Positions 43,641 through 52,334 of a DNA stretch of 64,000 bases are shown piece after piece. Made by a program: the position numbers and the translations under genes. Position 1 is the stretch's first letter. Each line of letters opens with the position of its first letter. Under the pieces are notes generated by a model. The model was not told the DNA's origin, did not search any database, and saw only the letters and a list, made by a program, of their open reading frames with translations. The stretch is from Pontivivens nitratireducens (GTDB lineage Bacteria > Pseudomonadota > Alphaproteobacteria > Rhodobacterales > Rhodobacteraceae): assembly GCF_014235845.1 (NCBI RefSeq), contig NZ_JACJUQ010000001.1, positions 310,001-374,000 on the forward strand, written 5' to 3'.

Positions 43641-44600
43641 TCAGATCGTGACGACGACCTTGCCTGTCGCCTTTCGCTGGATCAACAGGTCGTGCGCCTC
43701 GGACGCGCGCTCCAGCGGCACCTCGTGGCTGACATGTGGTTTCAGCTTTCCGTCCAGATACCACTCGATCAGTTTCTGTCCGCTGTTCAGGAGCACTTCA
43801 GGTCTGAACCTGGAATACGCACCCCAATAGACGCCCAGCACGCTCAGGTTCTTGACCAGCAGGATATTCGCCGGAATCTGCGGGATGTCGCCTGACGCAA
43901 AGCCGAGGGGAATCAACCGTGCCTCGGGGTTGCATGCACGCATCGCCTGCTTGAACAAATCCCCCCCGACGGGATCGTAGACCACATCCGCGCCGCCCAG
44001 TTTCTTGACCTGTTCGCGCAGGTGGCCGTCATCGGAATCGATGAGGTGGTCCGCTCCGGCCTGTTTCGCGATCTCCAGCTTGGCCGCGCCCCGCGCGCAG
44101 GCGATGACGTTCGCGCCCATCAGCTTTCCGATTTCGATGGCAGTCAGGCCGACACCTCCCGCCGCGCCGAGCACCAGCAGGTTTTCCCCCGGCTGCAACC
44201 GCGCCCGGTGGTCCAGTGCCACGTGGCTGGTGCCGTAGACGATGGTAAAGGCCGCCGCATGTGCATCCGACATCGCGTCGGGCACCGGAATGCAGGACCA
44301 CGCATCCGCCAGCGCCACCTCAGCGAAGCCGCCGGAGCCGATCAGCGCTGACACCCGCATACCCGTGCGCAGATGCTCGACGCCCGCGCCAACCTCACGA
44401 ACCCGGCCGCTGATTTCCATACCCGGCGCAAAGGGCAGGTCCGGCTTCTCCTGATACTTTCCTTGCACGATCAGCGTGTCGGCAAAGTTGACGCCGCAGG
44501 CCGCCACGTCGATCGACACCTGTTTCGGTCCGGGCTTCGGAATTTCCACATCGTCCATCTGCATGGGCTGGCCGAGTTCGTGGACACGCATCGCTTTCAT
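43641..44600 (-). CDS. NADPH:quinone oxidoreductase-family zinc-independent dehydrogenase
   Basis: A 319-residue MDR-type oxidoreductase. The Rossmann block is LVLGAAGGVGLTAIEIGKLMGANVIACARG, with the QOR-like VYDPVGGDLFKQAMRA and the N-terminal ACGVNFADTLIVQGKYQEKPDLPF. No structural zinc Cys cluster is visible, so it belongs with the quinone reductase branch. Relatives reduce quinones or enones with NADPH. It is divergent from the DUF2332 gene. Confidence 0.9.
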   Translation of the reverse strand: MKAMRVHELGQPMQMDDVEIPKPGPKQVSIDVAACGVNFADTLIVQGKYQEKPDLPFAPGMEISGRVREVGAGVEHLRTGMRVSALIGSGGFAEVALADAWSCIPVPDAMSDAHAAAFTIVYGTSHVALDHRARLQPGENLLVLGAAGGVGLTAIEIGKLMGANVIACARGAAKLEIAKQAGADHLIDSDDGHLREQVKKLGGADVVYDPVGGDLFKQAMRACNPEARLIPLGFASGDIPQIPANILLVKNLSVLGVYWGAYSRFRPEVLLNSGQKLIEWYLDGKLKPHVSHEVPLERASEAHDLLIQRKATGKVVVTI

Positions 44601-44650
44601 GGTAACCTCCCCTTTGGATTTTCCGGCAGGATAGGGGGTGGCCGCATAGA

Positions 44651-45679
44651 ATGCCCAGCAAGAACGCCACGTCAGATGCTGTCAGAGCACATTTTCGGTC
44701 GCAGGGGCAGGCTTGCGCACGGCTGGGGTCGCCCTTTACGGCGCGTTTATGCGCGGTTCTGGCGGATGTCCTCACGCCCGAGACTCCGCTGGGCGCGCGG
44801 GTGCTGACCTGGCCCGGTGATCCGACCGGGGACGCGTTGGCGCTGCGCGTGTGCGGCGGCTTTCAGGCGCTGAGTTGGGAGGATGCGACTCTCGCCGCGC
44901 TCTATCCTCCGGCGGAAATCAGCGACCAGTTCTTCACTGCGGGTCTGGCGGAGTGGATGAAGCAGAATGATGCACGGCTTGTTCCATGGCTGGCCGGTCC
45001 ACCGCAGACCAACGAAGTGTCGCGGTGCAGTGCCCTGCTGGGCGGCTTGCTGCACATCGGCGGCGAAATCGAGCTGTTGGAGGTTGGAGCCTCCGCCGGA
45101 TTGAACCTCTATCCGGATCGATATGCCTACGATCTGGGTGAGGGCGTCCAGTATGGCGATGGTCCGGTTCGGATCGTGACCGAATGGTCGGGCCAGTGCC
45201 CGCCGCTCGACCAGCCACTACGCATCGTGTCGCGTGTCGGCTGCGATGTTGCGCCGATCCATGTCGCGGATGATGCGGCGCGGCGTCGCCTGCGCGCCTA
45301 TGTCTGGCCGGATCAACCCGCGCGGATCGCCCGGTTCGAGGGGGCCGTGGCGATGGTCGCGGACGCGCAGCCTGATATTCGCAAGCAGGGTGCCGCCGAG
45401 TTTCTGCGCGAAACACTGGCCCCACCCGTTCCCGAAGGGCGCATCCGTGTCGTCCAGCACTCGATCATGTGGCAATACATGCCGGTTGACGAGCAGGAGC
45501 AGGCGGAGCACGCAATCCGGTCCGCCGGTGCGCGTGACGGTGCGCGACTGGCGTGGTTGAGGCTGGAAGCGGACGACACACCCGGCAGTGCCGCGATCCT
45601 GCTGACCCGCTTTCCCGATGGTCGGACGGTCGAACTGGGGCGCGGCGATTTTCACGGGCGCTGGGTGCGGTGGCATTAG
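44651..45679 (+). CDS. DUF2332 protein
   Basis: A 342-residue protein of DUF2332. Conserved text is GSPFTARLCAVLADVL, TNEVSRCSALLGGLLHIGG, LLEVGASAGLNLYPDRY and VVQHSIMWQYMPVDEQ. The GASAGLNL run looks like a SAM-binding-type glycine loop, which suggests a methyltransferase-like fold, but no activity is known. The stop sits in an imperfect tandem duplication that also holds the stop of the convergent gene. Confidence 0.8.
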   Translation: MPSKNATSDAVRAHFRSQGQACARLGSPFTARLCAVLADVLTPETPLGARVLTWPGDPTGDALALRVCGGFQALSWEDATLAALYPPAEISDQFFTAGLAEWMKQNDARLVPWLAGPPQTNEVSRCSALLGGLLHIGGEIELLEVGASAGLNLYPDRYAYDLGEGVQYGDGPVRIVTEWSGQCPPLDQPLRIVSRVGCDVAPIHVADDAARRRLRAYVWPDQPARIARFEGAVAMVADAQPDIRKQGAAEFLRETLAPPVPEGRIRVVQHSIMWQYMPVDEQEQAEHAIRSAGARDGARLAWLRLEADDTPGSAAILLTRFPDGRTVELGRGDFHGRWVRWH

Positions 45680-45697
45680 CTGGGTGCAGTGGCGTTA
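45660..45697. repeat. imperfect 19-bp tandem duplication over two stop codons
   Basis: GCTGGGTGCGGTGGCATTA (45660-45678) is followed directly by GCTGGGTGCAGTGGCGTTA (45679-45697), 17 of 19 identical. The DUF2332 TAG lies at 45677-45679 and the stop of the convergent glycosyltransferase at 45695-45697 on minus. Confidence 0.85.
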
Positions 45698-46267
45698 AAG
45701 GTCGGCGGCGGTGTCCACATCGCGCAGAATGGCCACTTCCGCGATGGTATGATCGCGTAGGGTGGCGCGGCTGTCGGCGAGAGCATGCTCGCTCGACCAG
45801 CGCACCCTGTCGAACAGGGTCGGCGGGATCGCGCGGGTCCGCTTCAATCCGATCAGCCAGTAGCCACCGTCCGGGGCGGGGCCGAAAACGGCATCATGCG
45901 CCCCCAGTGCGTCGAACGCACGCGCGACATGGGCCGGAGTGATACCGGGAATATCCGCCCCGATGATGATGGCCGGGCCGGGGGGCATTACGCGCAGCGC
46001 GCGGGCCATCCGCTGGCCCAGATTGCCGCTGCCCTGCGGGTGGCGCGGCAGATGGCGCGGCCAGATGCGGCTTTCAAGCCCCATCCGATCCGGTGCGACC
46101 GCGATCACGGTCTGCCAGCGCGGATCGCGCGACATGGTGCGGATCAGGCGCCGTGACTGATGCCGGAACCACCATGCGGCGGGCACCAGCCCGATATCCG
46201 CACCCAGCCGGGTCTTGACCCGGCCCGGACGCGGTTCCTTGACGAAGATCACCAGATGCGGCCTCAT
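45695..46267 (-). CDS. TIGR04282/DUF2064-family glycosyltransferase-like protein
   Basis: A 190-residue GT-A-like protein. MRPHLVIFVKEPRPGRVKTRLGADIG opens as in DUF2064, with GADIPGITPAHV (DxD-like Asp) and GPAPDGGYWLIGLK. Members usually lie beside a TIGR04283 glycosyltransferase, as here, where the two overlap by 4 bases (ATGA). Their joint product is not known. The stop lies in a tandem duplication shared with the convergent gene. Confidence 0.85.
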   Translation of the reverse strand: MRPHLVIFVKEPRPGRVKTRLGADIGLVPAAWWFRHQSRRLIRTMSRDPRWQTVIAVAPDRMGLESRIWPRHLPRHPQGSGNLGQRMARALRVMPPGPAIIIGADIPGITPAHVARAFDALGAHDAVFGPAPDGGYWLIGLKRTRAIPPTLFDRVRWSSEHALADSRATLRDHTIAEVAILRDVDTAADL

Positions 46268-46947
46268 CGCCCTCTCGCGTAGCGTTCGGCCAGGCGGTGC
46301 GGTGAAACACCCGCGAAATAGAGCGCAAGTGTGCCGAGGTTGCGCCAGCCACGGCGCAGCCACCCTTGCCGACGATACCGTTCGGCGGAGGTCGTGGCCG
46401 TCGCGTCCAGCGGGCTGAGGGGGAGGCGGCGGACCAGGGCCACATCCTCCATCAGCGGAATGTCGGGGTAGCCGCCGTTGGTGCGGTACAGATGCGCCGG
46501 GATCAGCAATCCCTGATCGCCATAGGGCAGGCCGAACCAGCGGGCGCGCAAATTTGCCCATCCCGCCACGATGCGCGCCTGGGGCGTGGAACTGTCGAAG
46601 CGCAATCGGAACCAACCGGCACGGTCGGCCCTGTCGTTCATGTGGTCGCGCACGGCCCCGGTCCATTCCCGGGACAGCGTGGTGTCGCTGTGCAGGACCA
46701 GCAACCATTCCCCTCGCGCTGCGGCACATCCGGCGGCCAGCTGTGATCCCCGGCCCTTCGGCGCGGAAATCAGACGCGCGCCCGCCGCATCCGCCACGGC
46801 CTCGATATCGTCGGTGGAGCCGCCGTCAGCCAAGATCAGCTCTGCAATCAGCCCCTCGAACACACCGTCGGACAGGGATGCGAGGCACGGCCCCAGCACC
46901 GCCGCGCTGTCGAGTGTGGGAATGATGATGCTGATCGGTGCGGGCAT
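46264..46947 (-). CDS. TIGR04283-family glycosyltransferase (GT2)
   Basis: A 227-residue GT-A glycosyltransferase. MPAPISIIIPTLDSAAVLGPCLASL, then ADGGSTDDIEAVA (nucleotide-binding), LVLHSDTTLS (the DxD-like HSDT) and a C-terminal RRQGWLRRGWRNLGTL. ATG 46947 is preferred; upstream in-frame text to 47031 overlaps the ygfZ side. Coupled to the TIGR04282 partner. Divergent from ygfZ with 66 bases between. Confidence 0.87.
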   Translation of the reverse strand: MPAPISIIIPTLDSAAVLGPCLASLSDGVFEGLIAELILADGGSTDDIEAVADAAGARLISAPKGRGSQLAAGCAAARGEWLLVLHSDTTLSREWTGAVRDHMNDRADRAGWFRLRFDSSTPQARIVAGWANLRARWFGLPYGDQGLLIPAHLYRTNGGYPDIPLMEDVALVRRLPLSPLDATATTSAERYRRQGWLRRGWRNLGTLALYFAGVSPHRLAERYARGR

Positions 46948-47013
46948 GTCGCCTCTGACTATTGCGATGGCATACCCTATATGCGTGATTGACGCTGCGC
47001 GAAAGGAAACAAG

Positions 47014-47763
47014 ATGACAGATGCATTGCATGACCGCCGGATACTCCGCCTTTCAGGGGCGGATACACGCGATTTTCTGCAAGGGCTGATCTCCAACGAC
47101 ATCGCGAAGGCGGATGACGGTTTGATCTATGCGGCCTTGCTGAACCCGCAGGGGAAATATCTGGCGGATTTCTTCGTGCTGCGTGACGGGGAGGATTACC
47201 TGCTGGACGTGGCAGGGGACCTCAGCCGGGGATTGATGCAACGCCTCGGCATGTACCGCCTGCGCGCTGATGTGCAGATCGAGGACACGGACATATCCGT
47301 CGCGGCCTTGGCCGAAGCGGTGGACGGGGCCTATCCCGATCCACGGGATGCCGGCATGGGCTGGCGGCTCTACGGGGGCGACACGCCCGGTATGGACCGT
47401 TCGGAATACGACGCCCGTCGCGTCGCGCATCTGGTTCCCGAATCCGGCGTCGAGCTGATCCCGAACGACAGCTATCTGCTTGAGGTCGGGTTCGAGCGGC
47501 TGTCCGGCGTCGATTTTCGCAAGGGTTGCTATGTCGGGCAGGAAGTCACCGCGCGCATGAAGCACAAGACGGAGCTGCGCAAGGGATTGGCGCGTGTCGC
47601 GGTCGAGGGGCCGGTTCCGGAGGTCGGAACGCCGATCAATGCGGACACACGGCAGGCCGGCAAACTGTTTACCGTCGCTGCGGGGCAGGGCATCGCCTAT
47701 CTGCGCTATGACCGGGCGGAGGGTGAGATGCAGGCAGGGCAGGCGACCGTACGCCGCCTGTGA
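47014..47763 (+). CDS. ygfZ: folate-binding YgfZ-like Fe-S repair protein
   Basis: A 249-residue YgfZ/IBA57-like protein that helps maintain Fe-S enzymes with tetrahydrofolate. The signature is FRKGCYVGQEVTARMKHK, with the essential Cys, and the N-terminus IRLSGADTRDFLQGLISNDI-like LSGADTRDFLQGLISND. GAAAGGAAAC lies just before ATG 47014. It stands divergent from the glycosyltransferase pair and convergent with the VasI-like gene. Several Fe-S or heme genes are scattered in the window. Confidence 0.93.
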   Translation: MTDALHDRRILRLSGADTRDFLQGLISNDIAKADDGLIYAALLNPQGKYLADFFVLRDGEDYLLDVAGDLSRGLMQRLGMYRLRADVQIEDTDISVAALAEAVDGAYPDPRDAGMGWRLYGGDTPGMDRSEYDARRVAHLVPESGVELIPNDSYLLEVGFERLSGVDFRKGCYVGQEVTARMKHKTELRKGLARVAVEGPVPEVGTPINADTRQAGKLFTVAAGQGIAYLRYDRAEGEMQAGQATVRRL

Positions 47764-47774
47764 GGCTGACGCGC

Positions 47775-48392
47775 TTATAGCTGCCAGTTGCAGGCGGTGG
47801 TCAGCGGTTCCAGCGCCTGCGAAAGACCGCGCACGTCGAAGGTCGCGACGATCTCCCGCTCATCATAGGGCGTGACGCGGGCGGTCAGGCGGTCCGCCCC
47901 GGCCAATCGGCGCAGCAGGGTGCCGCCCCATTCGGGCGTGAATGTTCCCTCGACATCGTCAGAGACGAGCCAGCGGCCTTGCTCCACCGGGCCATCGTCC
48001 AGCGACAGCGAAACGATCTTGACCGGGTCGGTCCCGTCGCTGCCGTCCGCCCCCAGATATTCGTGCCAGCGGATGAAGACTTCGGTCGTGTTGGCCCGGC
48101 ATCTGGCGATCAGTTCGACCGGCTCACCGAAACCCGACGTGCCCGTAAGGGCCTGTAGAGTCAGTGCGACGACCGCAGGCCCGTCCGAGGTGTCGGGGCG
48201 GATGTCCAGCGCCCAGGTTCCGGCCTGCGTCGTGGCGATGCCGAAATCGGGCGCAATCGCATCGAAGCAATCCAGCCGGTCGAGCCGAGAGTTGATCCCG
48301 GCGCACCGTCCGATGGCAAGCTCCAGCGGGGCCACTTGCTGCGCAGCCGCGCCGGATGCGCAGAGGAACAGGACAGCGGCGGCGCGGATCAT
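47775..48392 (-). CDS. secreted VasI/TagO-like protein of unknown function
   Basis: A 205-residue protein with a signal peptide (MIRAAAVLFLCASGAAAQ) and a CxxI...LDCFD pattern (GRCAGINSRLDRLDCFDAIAP) like VasI/TagO proteins linked to type VI secretion. The second half is beta-rich with Cys in IARC and TACNWQL, suggesting disulfides. No type VI gene is nearby, so the link is weak. ATG 48392 overlaps the suhB-like stop (ATGA); the longer upstream frame is inside that gene. Confidence 0.68.
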   Translation of the reverse strand: MIRAAAVLFLCASGAAAQQVAPLELAIGRCAGINSRLDRLDCFDAIAPDFGIATTQAGTWALDIRPDTSDGPAVVALTLQALTGTSGFGEPVELIARCRANTTEVFIRWHEYLGADGSDGTDPVKIVSLSLDDGPVEQGRWLVSDDVEGTFTPEWGGTLLRRLAGADRLTARVTPYDEREIVATFDVRGLSQALEPLTTACNWQL

Positions 48393-49180
48393 TCGTTGCG
48401 GATCAGCTTCACGAAACGGTCGAAGACCGGTTCGTTCGCGGCGATGATCGAGCCGCTTTCGACGATGCTCTCGTCTGGCTCCATCGGTCCGACCAGACCG
48501 CCCGCTTCCTTGACCAGCAGCAGACCCGCCGCGATATCCCAGGAATTCAGGTTCCGCTCCCAATAGCCATCATAACGACCGGCGGCGACATAAGCGAGGT
48601 CGAGCGCGGCCGAGCCCCAGCGGCGCACACCGGCGCAGACCGGCATGATCCGACCCAGATCGCGCAGGGTTTCAGGCAGATCGCCCTTGTTCGCGAAGGG
48701 GATGCCGGTGGCAAAGACCATCTCGATCATCTCGCGCCGCCCCGACACGCGCAGACGGCGGTCGTTCATCCATGCGCCGCCGCCCTTTTCAGCCACGAAC
48801 ATCTCATCCTTGACCGGATCGTAGACGACACCGGCGACAATTTCGCCCTTGTGCTCCAACGCGATGGAAATCGCCCAGTGCGGGATGCCGTGCAGAAAGT
48901 TCGTGGTGCCATCCAGCGGATCGACGATCCAGCGGCGGGTGGGATCGGATCCCTTGAACGCCTTGGATTCCTCACCGACCCAACCGTAATTGGGGCGCGC
49001 GTCCATAAGCTCGTTCTGAATGGTCTCCTCGGCCTTGAAGTCGGCCTTGCTGACGAAATCGCCTGCGCCCTTCATGGAGACCTGAAGGTTTTCGACCTCT
49101 CCGAAATCCCGGATGAGTTGGCGCGCGGCCTTGCGCGCAGCCTTGATCATGATGTTGACGTTGGCGGAAGCGACGGACAT
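48389..49180 (-). CDS. suhB: inositol monophosphatase-family protein (SuhB-like)
   Basis: A 263-residue Mg-dependent phosphatase. Metal motifs are VGEES (E), WIVDPLDGTTNFLHGIPHWAIS (DPLDGT) and NSWDIAAGLLLVKEAGG (WD). Like SuhB it may also act as a transcription antitermination factor; that is not shown. ATG 49180 (MSVASANVN) is preferred over 49207. It precedes the VasI-like gene with a 4-base overlap. Confidence 0.92.
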   Translation of the reverse strand: MSVASANVNIMIKAARKAARQLIRDFGEVENLQVSMKGAGDFVSKADFKAEETIQNELMDARPNYGWVGEESKAFKGSDPTRRWIVDPLDGTTNFLHGIPHWAISIALEHKGEIVAGVVYDPVKDEMFVAEKGGGAWMNDRRLRVSGRREMIEMVFATGIPFANKGDLPETLRDLGRIMPVCAGVRRWGSAALDLAYVAAGRYDGYWERNLNSWDIAAGLLLVKEAGGLVGPMEPDESIVESGSIIAANEPVFDRFVKLIRNE

Positions 49181-49229
49181 GGGGCACCTGACGGACGAAT
49201 GGAACAAGGCGGCGGGGTAACTCGGTCCG

Positions 49230-49265
49230 GCGGGTTATGCAAGGGCTGTGCCCGGCATAACCCGC
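49230..49265 (-). terminator. GC-rich stem-loop, probable terminator of a small gene
   Basis: An 11-bp perfect stem (GCGGGTTATGC/GCATAACCCGC) with a 14-base loop, between the small membrane gene and suhB, both on minus. No T tract follows, so it could be a processing or rho-dependent element. Confidence 0.5.
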
Positions 49266-49332
49266 TCTGGACCTTCGATCTGCGTCCTGCCCCCGACAGT
49301 CGCAGAGCGCCCCCAGATCGGCGGACGAAGGC

Positions 49333-49536
49333 TCAGTGCCTCTCGTCGGCGCCGGTTTTGGTTCGTGCGTCGGTCAGCGCGTCGGTCGTGACGCTCATCA
49401 TCAGCGAGGATGGCCGCTGGGGTAGAGTGATCGCGGCGGTGATGCAGGTGATCATCAGCAAAACGGCCGCCACGCCCATCAAGATACGCTCCAATGATGT
49501 CAGACTTGTCGCGCTTTCGATCTGGCCTTCGGTCAT
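49333..49536 (-). CDS. small single-helix membrane protein
   Basis: A 67-residue protein with one transmembrane helix (about 19-39, LMGVAAVLLMITCITAAITL) and a Thr/Asp-rich tail. A GAGGAGAAGAG ribosome site lies 3 to 8 bases before the ATG, which supports it. No family recognised. It sits upstream of suhB on the same strand. Confidence 0.6.
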   Translation of the reverse strand: MTEGQIESATSLTSLERILMGVAAVLLMITCITAAITLPQRPSSLMMSVTTDALTDARTKTGADERH

Positions 49537-49838
49537 GCTCTTCTCCTCATCCGTAACGAAGGTACGCAGGGATGATGAAGAAGGTTTCAGCTTCGGGGGT
49601 GGAAAATCCGGAAATTTTTAGGGACACGTTTTGACGCGGCGCATGGCGGTAGGTGCCGCGTTAAAGACGCGCTATAACTCATTGAAAAATTATAAAATTT
49701 TTAGGCTGGCATCCGCAATGCGCATAATCGGCTCGCTATGCTCAGCGCATGACGAACTGCAAATAATGCGGTTCATAGCTGCCACGCGTTCTTCCGGCAT
49801 CGTGCGACACCGATCCGACTACACGTTCCGCAGTCATT
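49537..49838. other. AT-rich intergenic stretch with no convincing gene
   Basis: About 300 bases between the small membrane gene and the efp hairpin. It contains an AT-rich inverted repeat (AAAAATTATAAAATTTTT, 49684-49701) and an open frame of 69 codons (49631-49840) with poor codon character and no ribosome site, which I do not call. A promoter for the minus-strand gene is likely here. Confidence 0.5.
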
Positions 49839-49875
49839 GAGGCCCCGCTGCGGATTACCCTCGCAGCGGGGCCTC
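49839..49875 (-). terminator. perfect 14-bp hairpin after efp
   Basis: GAGGCCCCGCTGCG paired with CGCAGCGGGGCCTC around a 9-base loop, 4 bases after the efp stop. Very stable, but with no T tract on the minus strand; probable terminator or 3' stabiliser. Confidence 0.6.
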
Positions 49876-49879
49876 ACGT

Positions 49880-50443
49880 TCAGGCGCGTTCGACGTATTC
49901 CATCGTTTCGGTGGAAACCACGATGGCCTCGTCCTGTCCGACGAAGGGCGGGACCATGACGCGCACGCCATTGTCCAGCACGGCAGGCTTGAATGAGTTC
50001 GCGGCCGTCTGACCCTTCACCACCGGCTCCGTCTCCACGATGGTGCAGGTCACACGCTCGGGCAGGGACGCGTTCAGCGCCTCGGCCTCGTGATATTCCA
50101 CCTGAATGGTCATGCCGTCCTGCAGAAAGGGGCGGCGCTCACCCAGGATATCCGCCGGGATCTGAATCTGTTCGAAGGTTTCCGCGTCCATGAACACCAG
50201 CATGCCGTCGTCCTCGTAGAGGAACTGCTGGTCCTTCTGTTCCAGTCGGATGCGTTCCACCTTGTCAGCGGACCGGAAACGTTCGTTCAGTTTCGAGCCG
50301 TTGCGCAGGTTCTTCATCTCGACCTGGGCGAAGGCGCCGCCCTTGCCGGGCTTCACATGCCCGACCTTGACCGCGACCCACAGGCCACCGTTATGTTCCA
50401 GCGTATAGCCGGGGCGAATCTCGTTTCCGTTGATTTTGGCCAT
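49880..50443 (-). CDS. efp: elongation factor P
   Basis: A 187-residue EF-P, which relieves ribosome stalling at polyproline. Three OB-like domains; the loop carrying the modified Lys reads [10 protein letters not shown] (Lys at about 34). The N-terminal [30 protein letters not shown] is typical. No lysyl-modification genes (epmA/B) are in the window. A stable hairpin follows. Confidence 0.95.
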   Translation of the reverse strand: MAKINGNEIRPGYTLEHNGGLWVAVKVGHVKPGKGGAFAQVEMKNLRNGSKLNERFRSADKVERIRLEQKDQQFLYEDDGMLVFMDAETFEQIQIPADILGERRPFLQDGMTIQVEYHEAEALNASLPERVTCTIVETEPVVKGQTAANSFKPAVLDNGVRVMVPPFVGQDEAIVVSTETMEYVERA

Positions 50444-50526
50444 GTCCGGCGTCCTTCAGCTCAATTGGGGTGCGCATGCGTTAGCAAGGGGCCAGACCCA
50501 GCGCAAGTGGGCTGCATCGCGCGGGA

Positions 50527-52233
50527 TCATGCCGCGTAACTGCGCAGAAGGCTTTCCATCACACGCGGTGTCAGCGGCTTTATCAGCACGTCGCGCGCAC
50601 CCAGGCTGCGTGCGCGGTCCATCTCCGCCTCGGTCGCGCCGGCGGTTATCATCACGATAGGGGGCGGTTTCCGGCGGAAGGAGTGGACTTTCTCCAGCAC
50701 CCAAAGCCCGTTCATATCGGGCATATGCAGGTCGAGCAGTACGAGGTCGAATACCTGATTGCGCATCAGTTCCACAGCCTGAGTGCCGCTCGTCGCCTCA
50801 TCCACCTGCGCGCCCAGCACCCGCATATATGTCGCGGCGATCATCAGGTTCGTCGGAATGTCGTCCACGACCAGCACCCGCAATCCGTTCGCGGGATGCG
50901 GGTCGCGGGGAATGCGTGTGGCCTCCGTCTCCAGCGCTTTCACACCGATGCTCAGGGTAAAGATCGTGCCCTCACCGGCGATGGATTTGAATGTCAGGTC
51001 GCCGTTCATCATGCGCGACAACTGACGTGTGATGGTCAGGCCGAGACCGGAGCCTCCGAAAGCCCCCATGATCGAATCGTCCGCCTGCCCGAACGGATCG
51101 AAAATGCGGCTTGCCGCATCGACCGACATGCCGATGCCGCTGTCTTGCACATCCACCACCAACCGCGTGGGGGAGCCGACGCGATCGTCCCAGCGCGCGG
51201 CGACGCGAATGAAACCTTCAGGCGTGAACTTGATCGCATTTGACAGGAGGTTGTTCATGCACTGGCGAAACCGCTGCGCGTCGATCTCGATCGCTTCGGG
51301 CATGTTCGCGTCGAAATCGATCAGGAACCGCAGGTTCTTGTCCTCGGCAATCGGCCCCCACAGACGTTCGACCCCTGCGAACAGGTCGGAACTGTCCTGG
51401 CGCGCGGGCGATATCGGCATCCGGTCCGCTTCGAGGCGTGAGATGTCCAGAATGTCATTGAGCATTTCCAGCAGCGTCGCGCCACTTTCGGAGATGGTTT
51501 CGACCTTGCGCCGCTGATCCTCGTTCAGATCGGAGCTTCGCAGAATTTCGGCCATGCCCAGAATGGCGTTCAGCGGCGTGCGAACCTCATGGCTGACATT
51601 GGCGAGAAACGCGGCCTTGCTTTCCGCCGCTCGACGGGCCTGATCGCGTGCGGTGCGCAGACGCTCCAGCATGGTTTCGAACAGACCCATCGCCACAATG
51701 ACAAGCACGGCGGAAAAGATGACAGCTATGCTGTGACGCATCGAGATCGTTACGATGGAGCCGGGCCCCTCTATCGTGCGCTGGATCGGCAGACGAGTCA
51801 TGTCCCCGACGGCAACCAGCGCGATCACGACCAGGCTGATCAGGGTCAGGATGATGATGCCCTTTTTCTGGTACAACATGCCCGCGATGCAGATGAAAAT
51901 CGGCAGATAGGTCACAAAGCCGAAGACGATCCCCTCCTGCGGGGTCAGGCCGATCACCAGGACCACCGCGATGGTCACGACGAAAAACAAGTCTCGTGCC
52001 AAACCCAGACGCATTCCAAGGTGCAGCATGAACGGGATGGCAAGGTATGTCAGCGATCCCAGCATGATGGGCAGCACCACGGCGGATTGCTCCCCCAGGG
52101 CGAAGACCAGCATCAGGCAGACGACGGAGGTGCTGATGGAAATCGTGATGGACGCCAGAATCAGAATGCGACGCGCAAACCCCAGTCGTTCATCGTCCTC
52201 CGGCGGGCGCGGTTTGTTATGCATCTGTACCAT
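50527..52233 (-). CDS. membrane hybrid histidine kinase with C-terminal receiver
   Basis: A 568-residue sensor kinase. Six N-terminal transmembrane helices (about 20-190) form the input; then the H-box NVSHEVRTPLNAILGMAEIL, N-box NNLLSNAIKFTPEG, G1 VQDSGIGMS, F-box FDPFGQAD and G2 GGSGLGLTI. A C-terminal receiver has VVDDIPTN, LLDLHMPD (phosphoacceptor Asp) and IKPLTP (Lys). The signal is unknown. ATG 52233 (MVQMHNKP) or 52224 could be the start; no ribosome site decides between them. No response regulator is adjacent; it is the second gene after apbC on minus. Confidence 0.92.
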   Translation of the reverse strand: MVQMHNKPRPPEDDERLGFARRILILASITISISTSVVCLMLVFALGEQSAVVLPIMLGSLTYLAIPFMLHLGMRLGLARDLFFVVTIAVVLVIGLTPQEGIVFGFVTYLPIFICIAGMLYQKKGIIILTLISLVVIALVAVGDMTRLPIQRTIEGPGSIVTISMRHSIAVIFSAVLVIVAMGLFETMLERLRTARDQARRAAESKAAFLANVSHEVRTPLNAILGMAEILRSSDLNEDQRRKVETISESGATLLEMLNDILDISRLEADRMPISPARQDSSDLFAGVERLWGPIAEDKNLRFLIDFDANMPEAIEIDAQRFRQCMNNLLSNAIKFTPEGFIRVAARWDDRVGSPTRLVVDVQDSGIGMSVDAASRIFDPFGQADDSIMGAFGGSGLGLTITRQLSRMMNGDLTFKSIAGEGTIFTLSIGVKALETEATRIPRDPHPANGLRVLVVDDIPTNLMIAATYMRVLGAQVDEATSGTQAVELMRNQVFDLVLLDLHMPDMNGLWVLEKVHSFRRKPPPIVMITAGATEAEMDRARSLGARDVLIKPLTPRVMESLLRSYAA

Positions 52234-52300
52234 AGTGGAAATATGCAATTCGATCTGGGCCGTATTGCGGCGAGAATTGGGGCAAATCAGGCAACCTCTG

Positions 52301-52334
52301 GTTGTCTGCCGGTGTCAGTTGTCTGCCGGTGTCA
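52301..52334. repeat. tandem 17-bp duplication at apbC stop
   Basis: GTTGTCTGCCGGTGTCA occurs twice in a row (52301-52317, 52318-52334). On the minus strand each unit begins TGACACCGG; the apbC stop is the TGA at 52334-52332. Confidence 0.92.

Noticed and set aside
48356-49621. A 421-codon plus frame over the suhB region
   Set aside because: Antisense to a gene with all inositol monophosphatase motifs.
49631-49840. A 69-codon plus frame in the AT-rich gap
   Set aside because: No ribosome site and atypical codon use.
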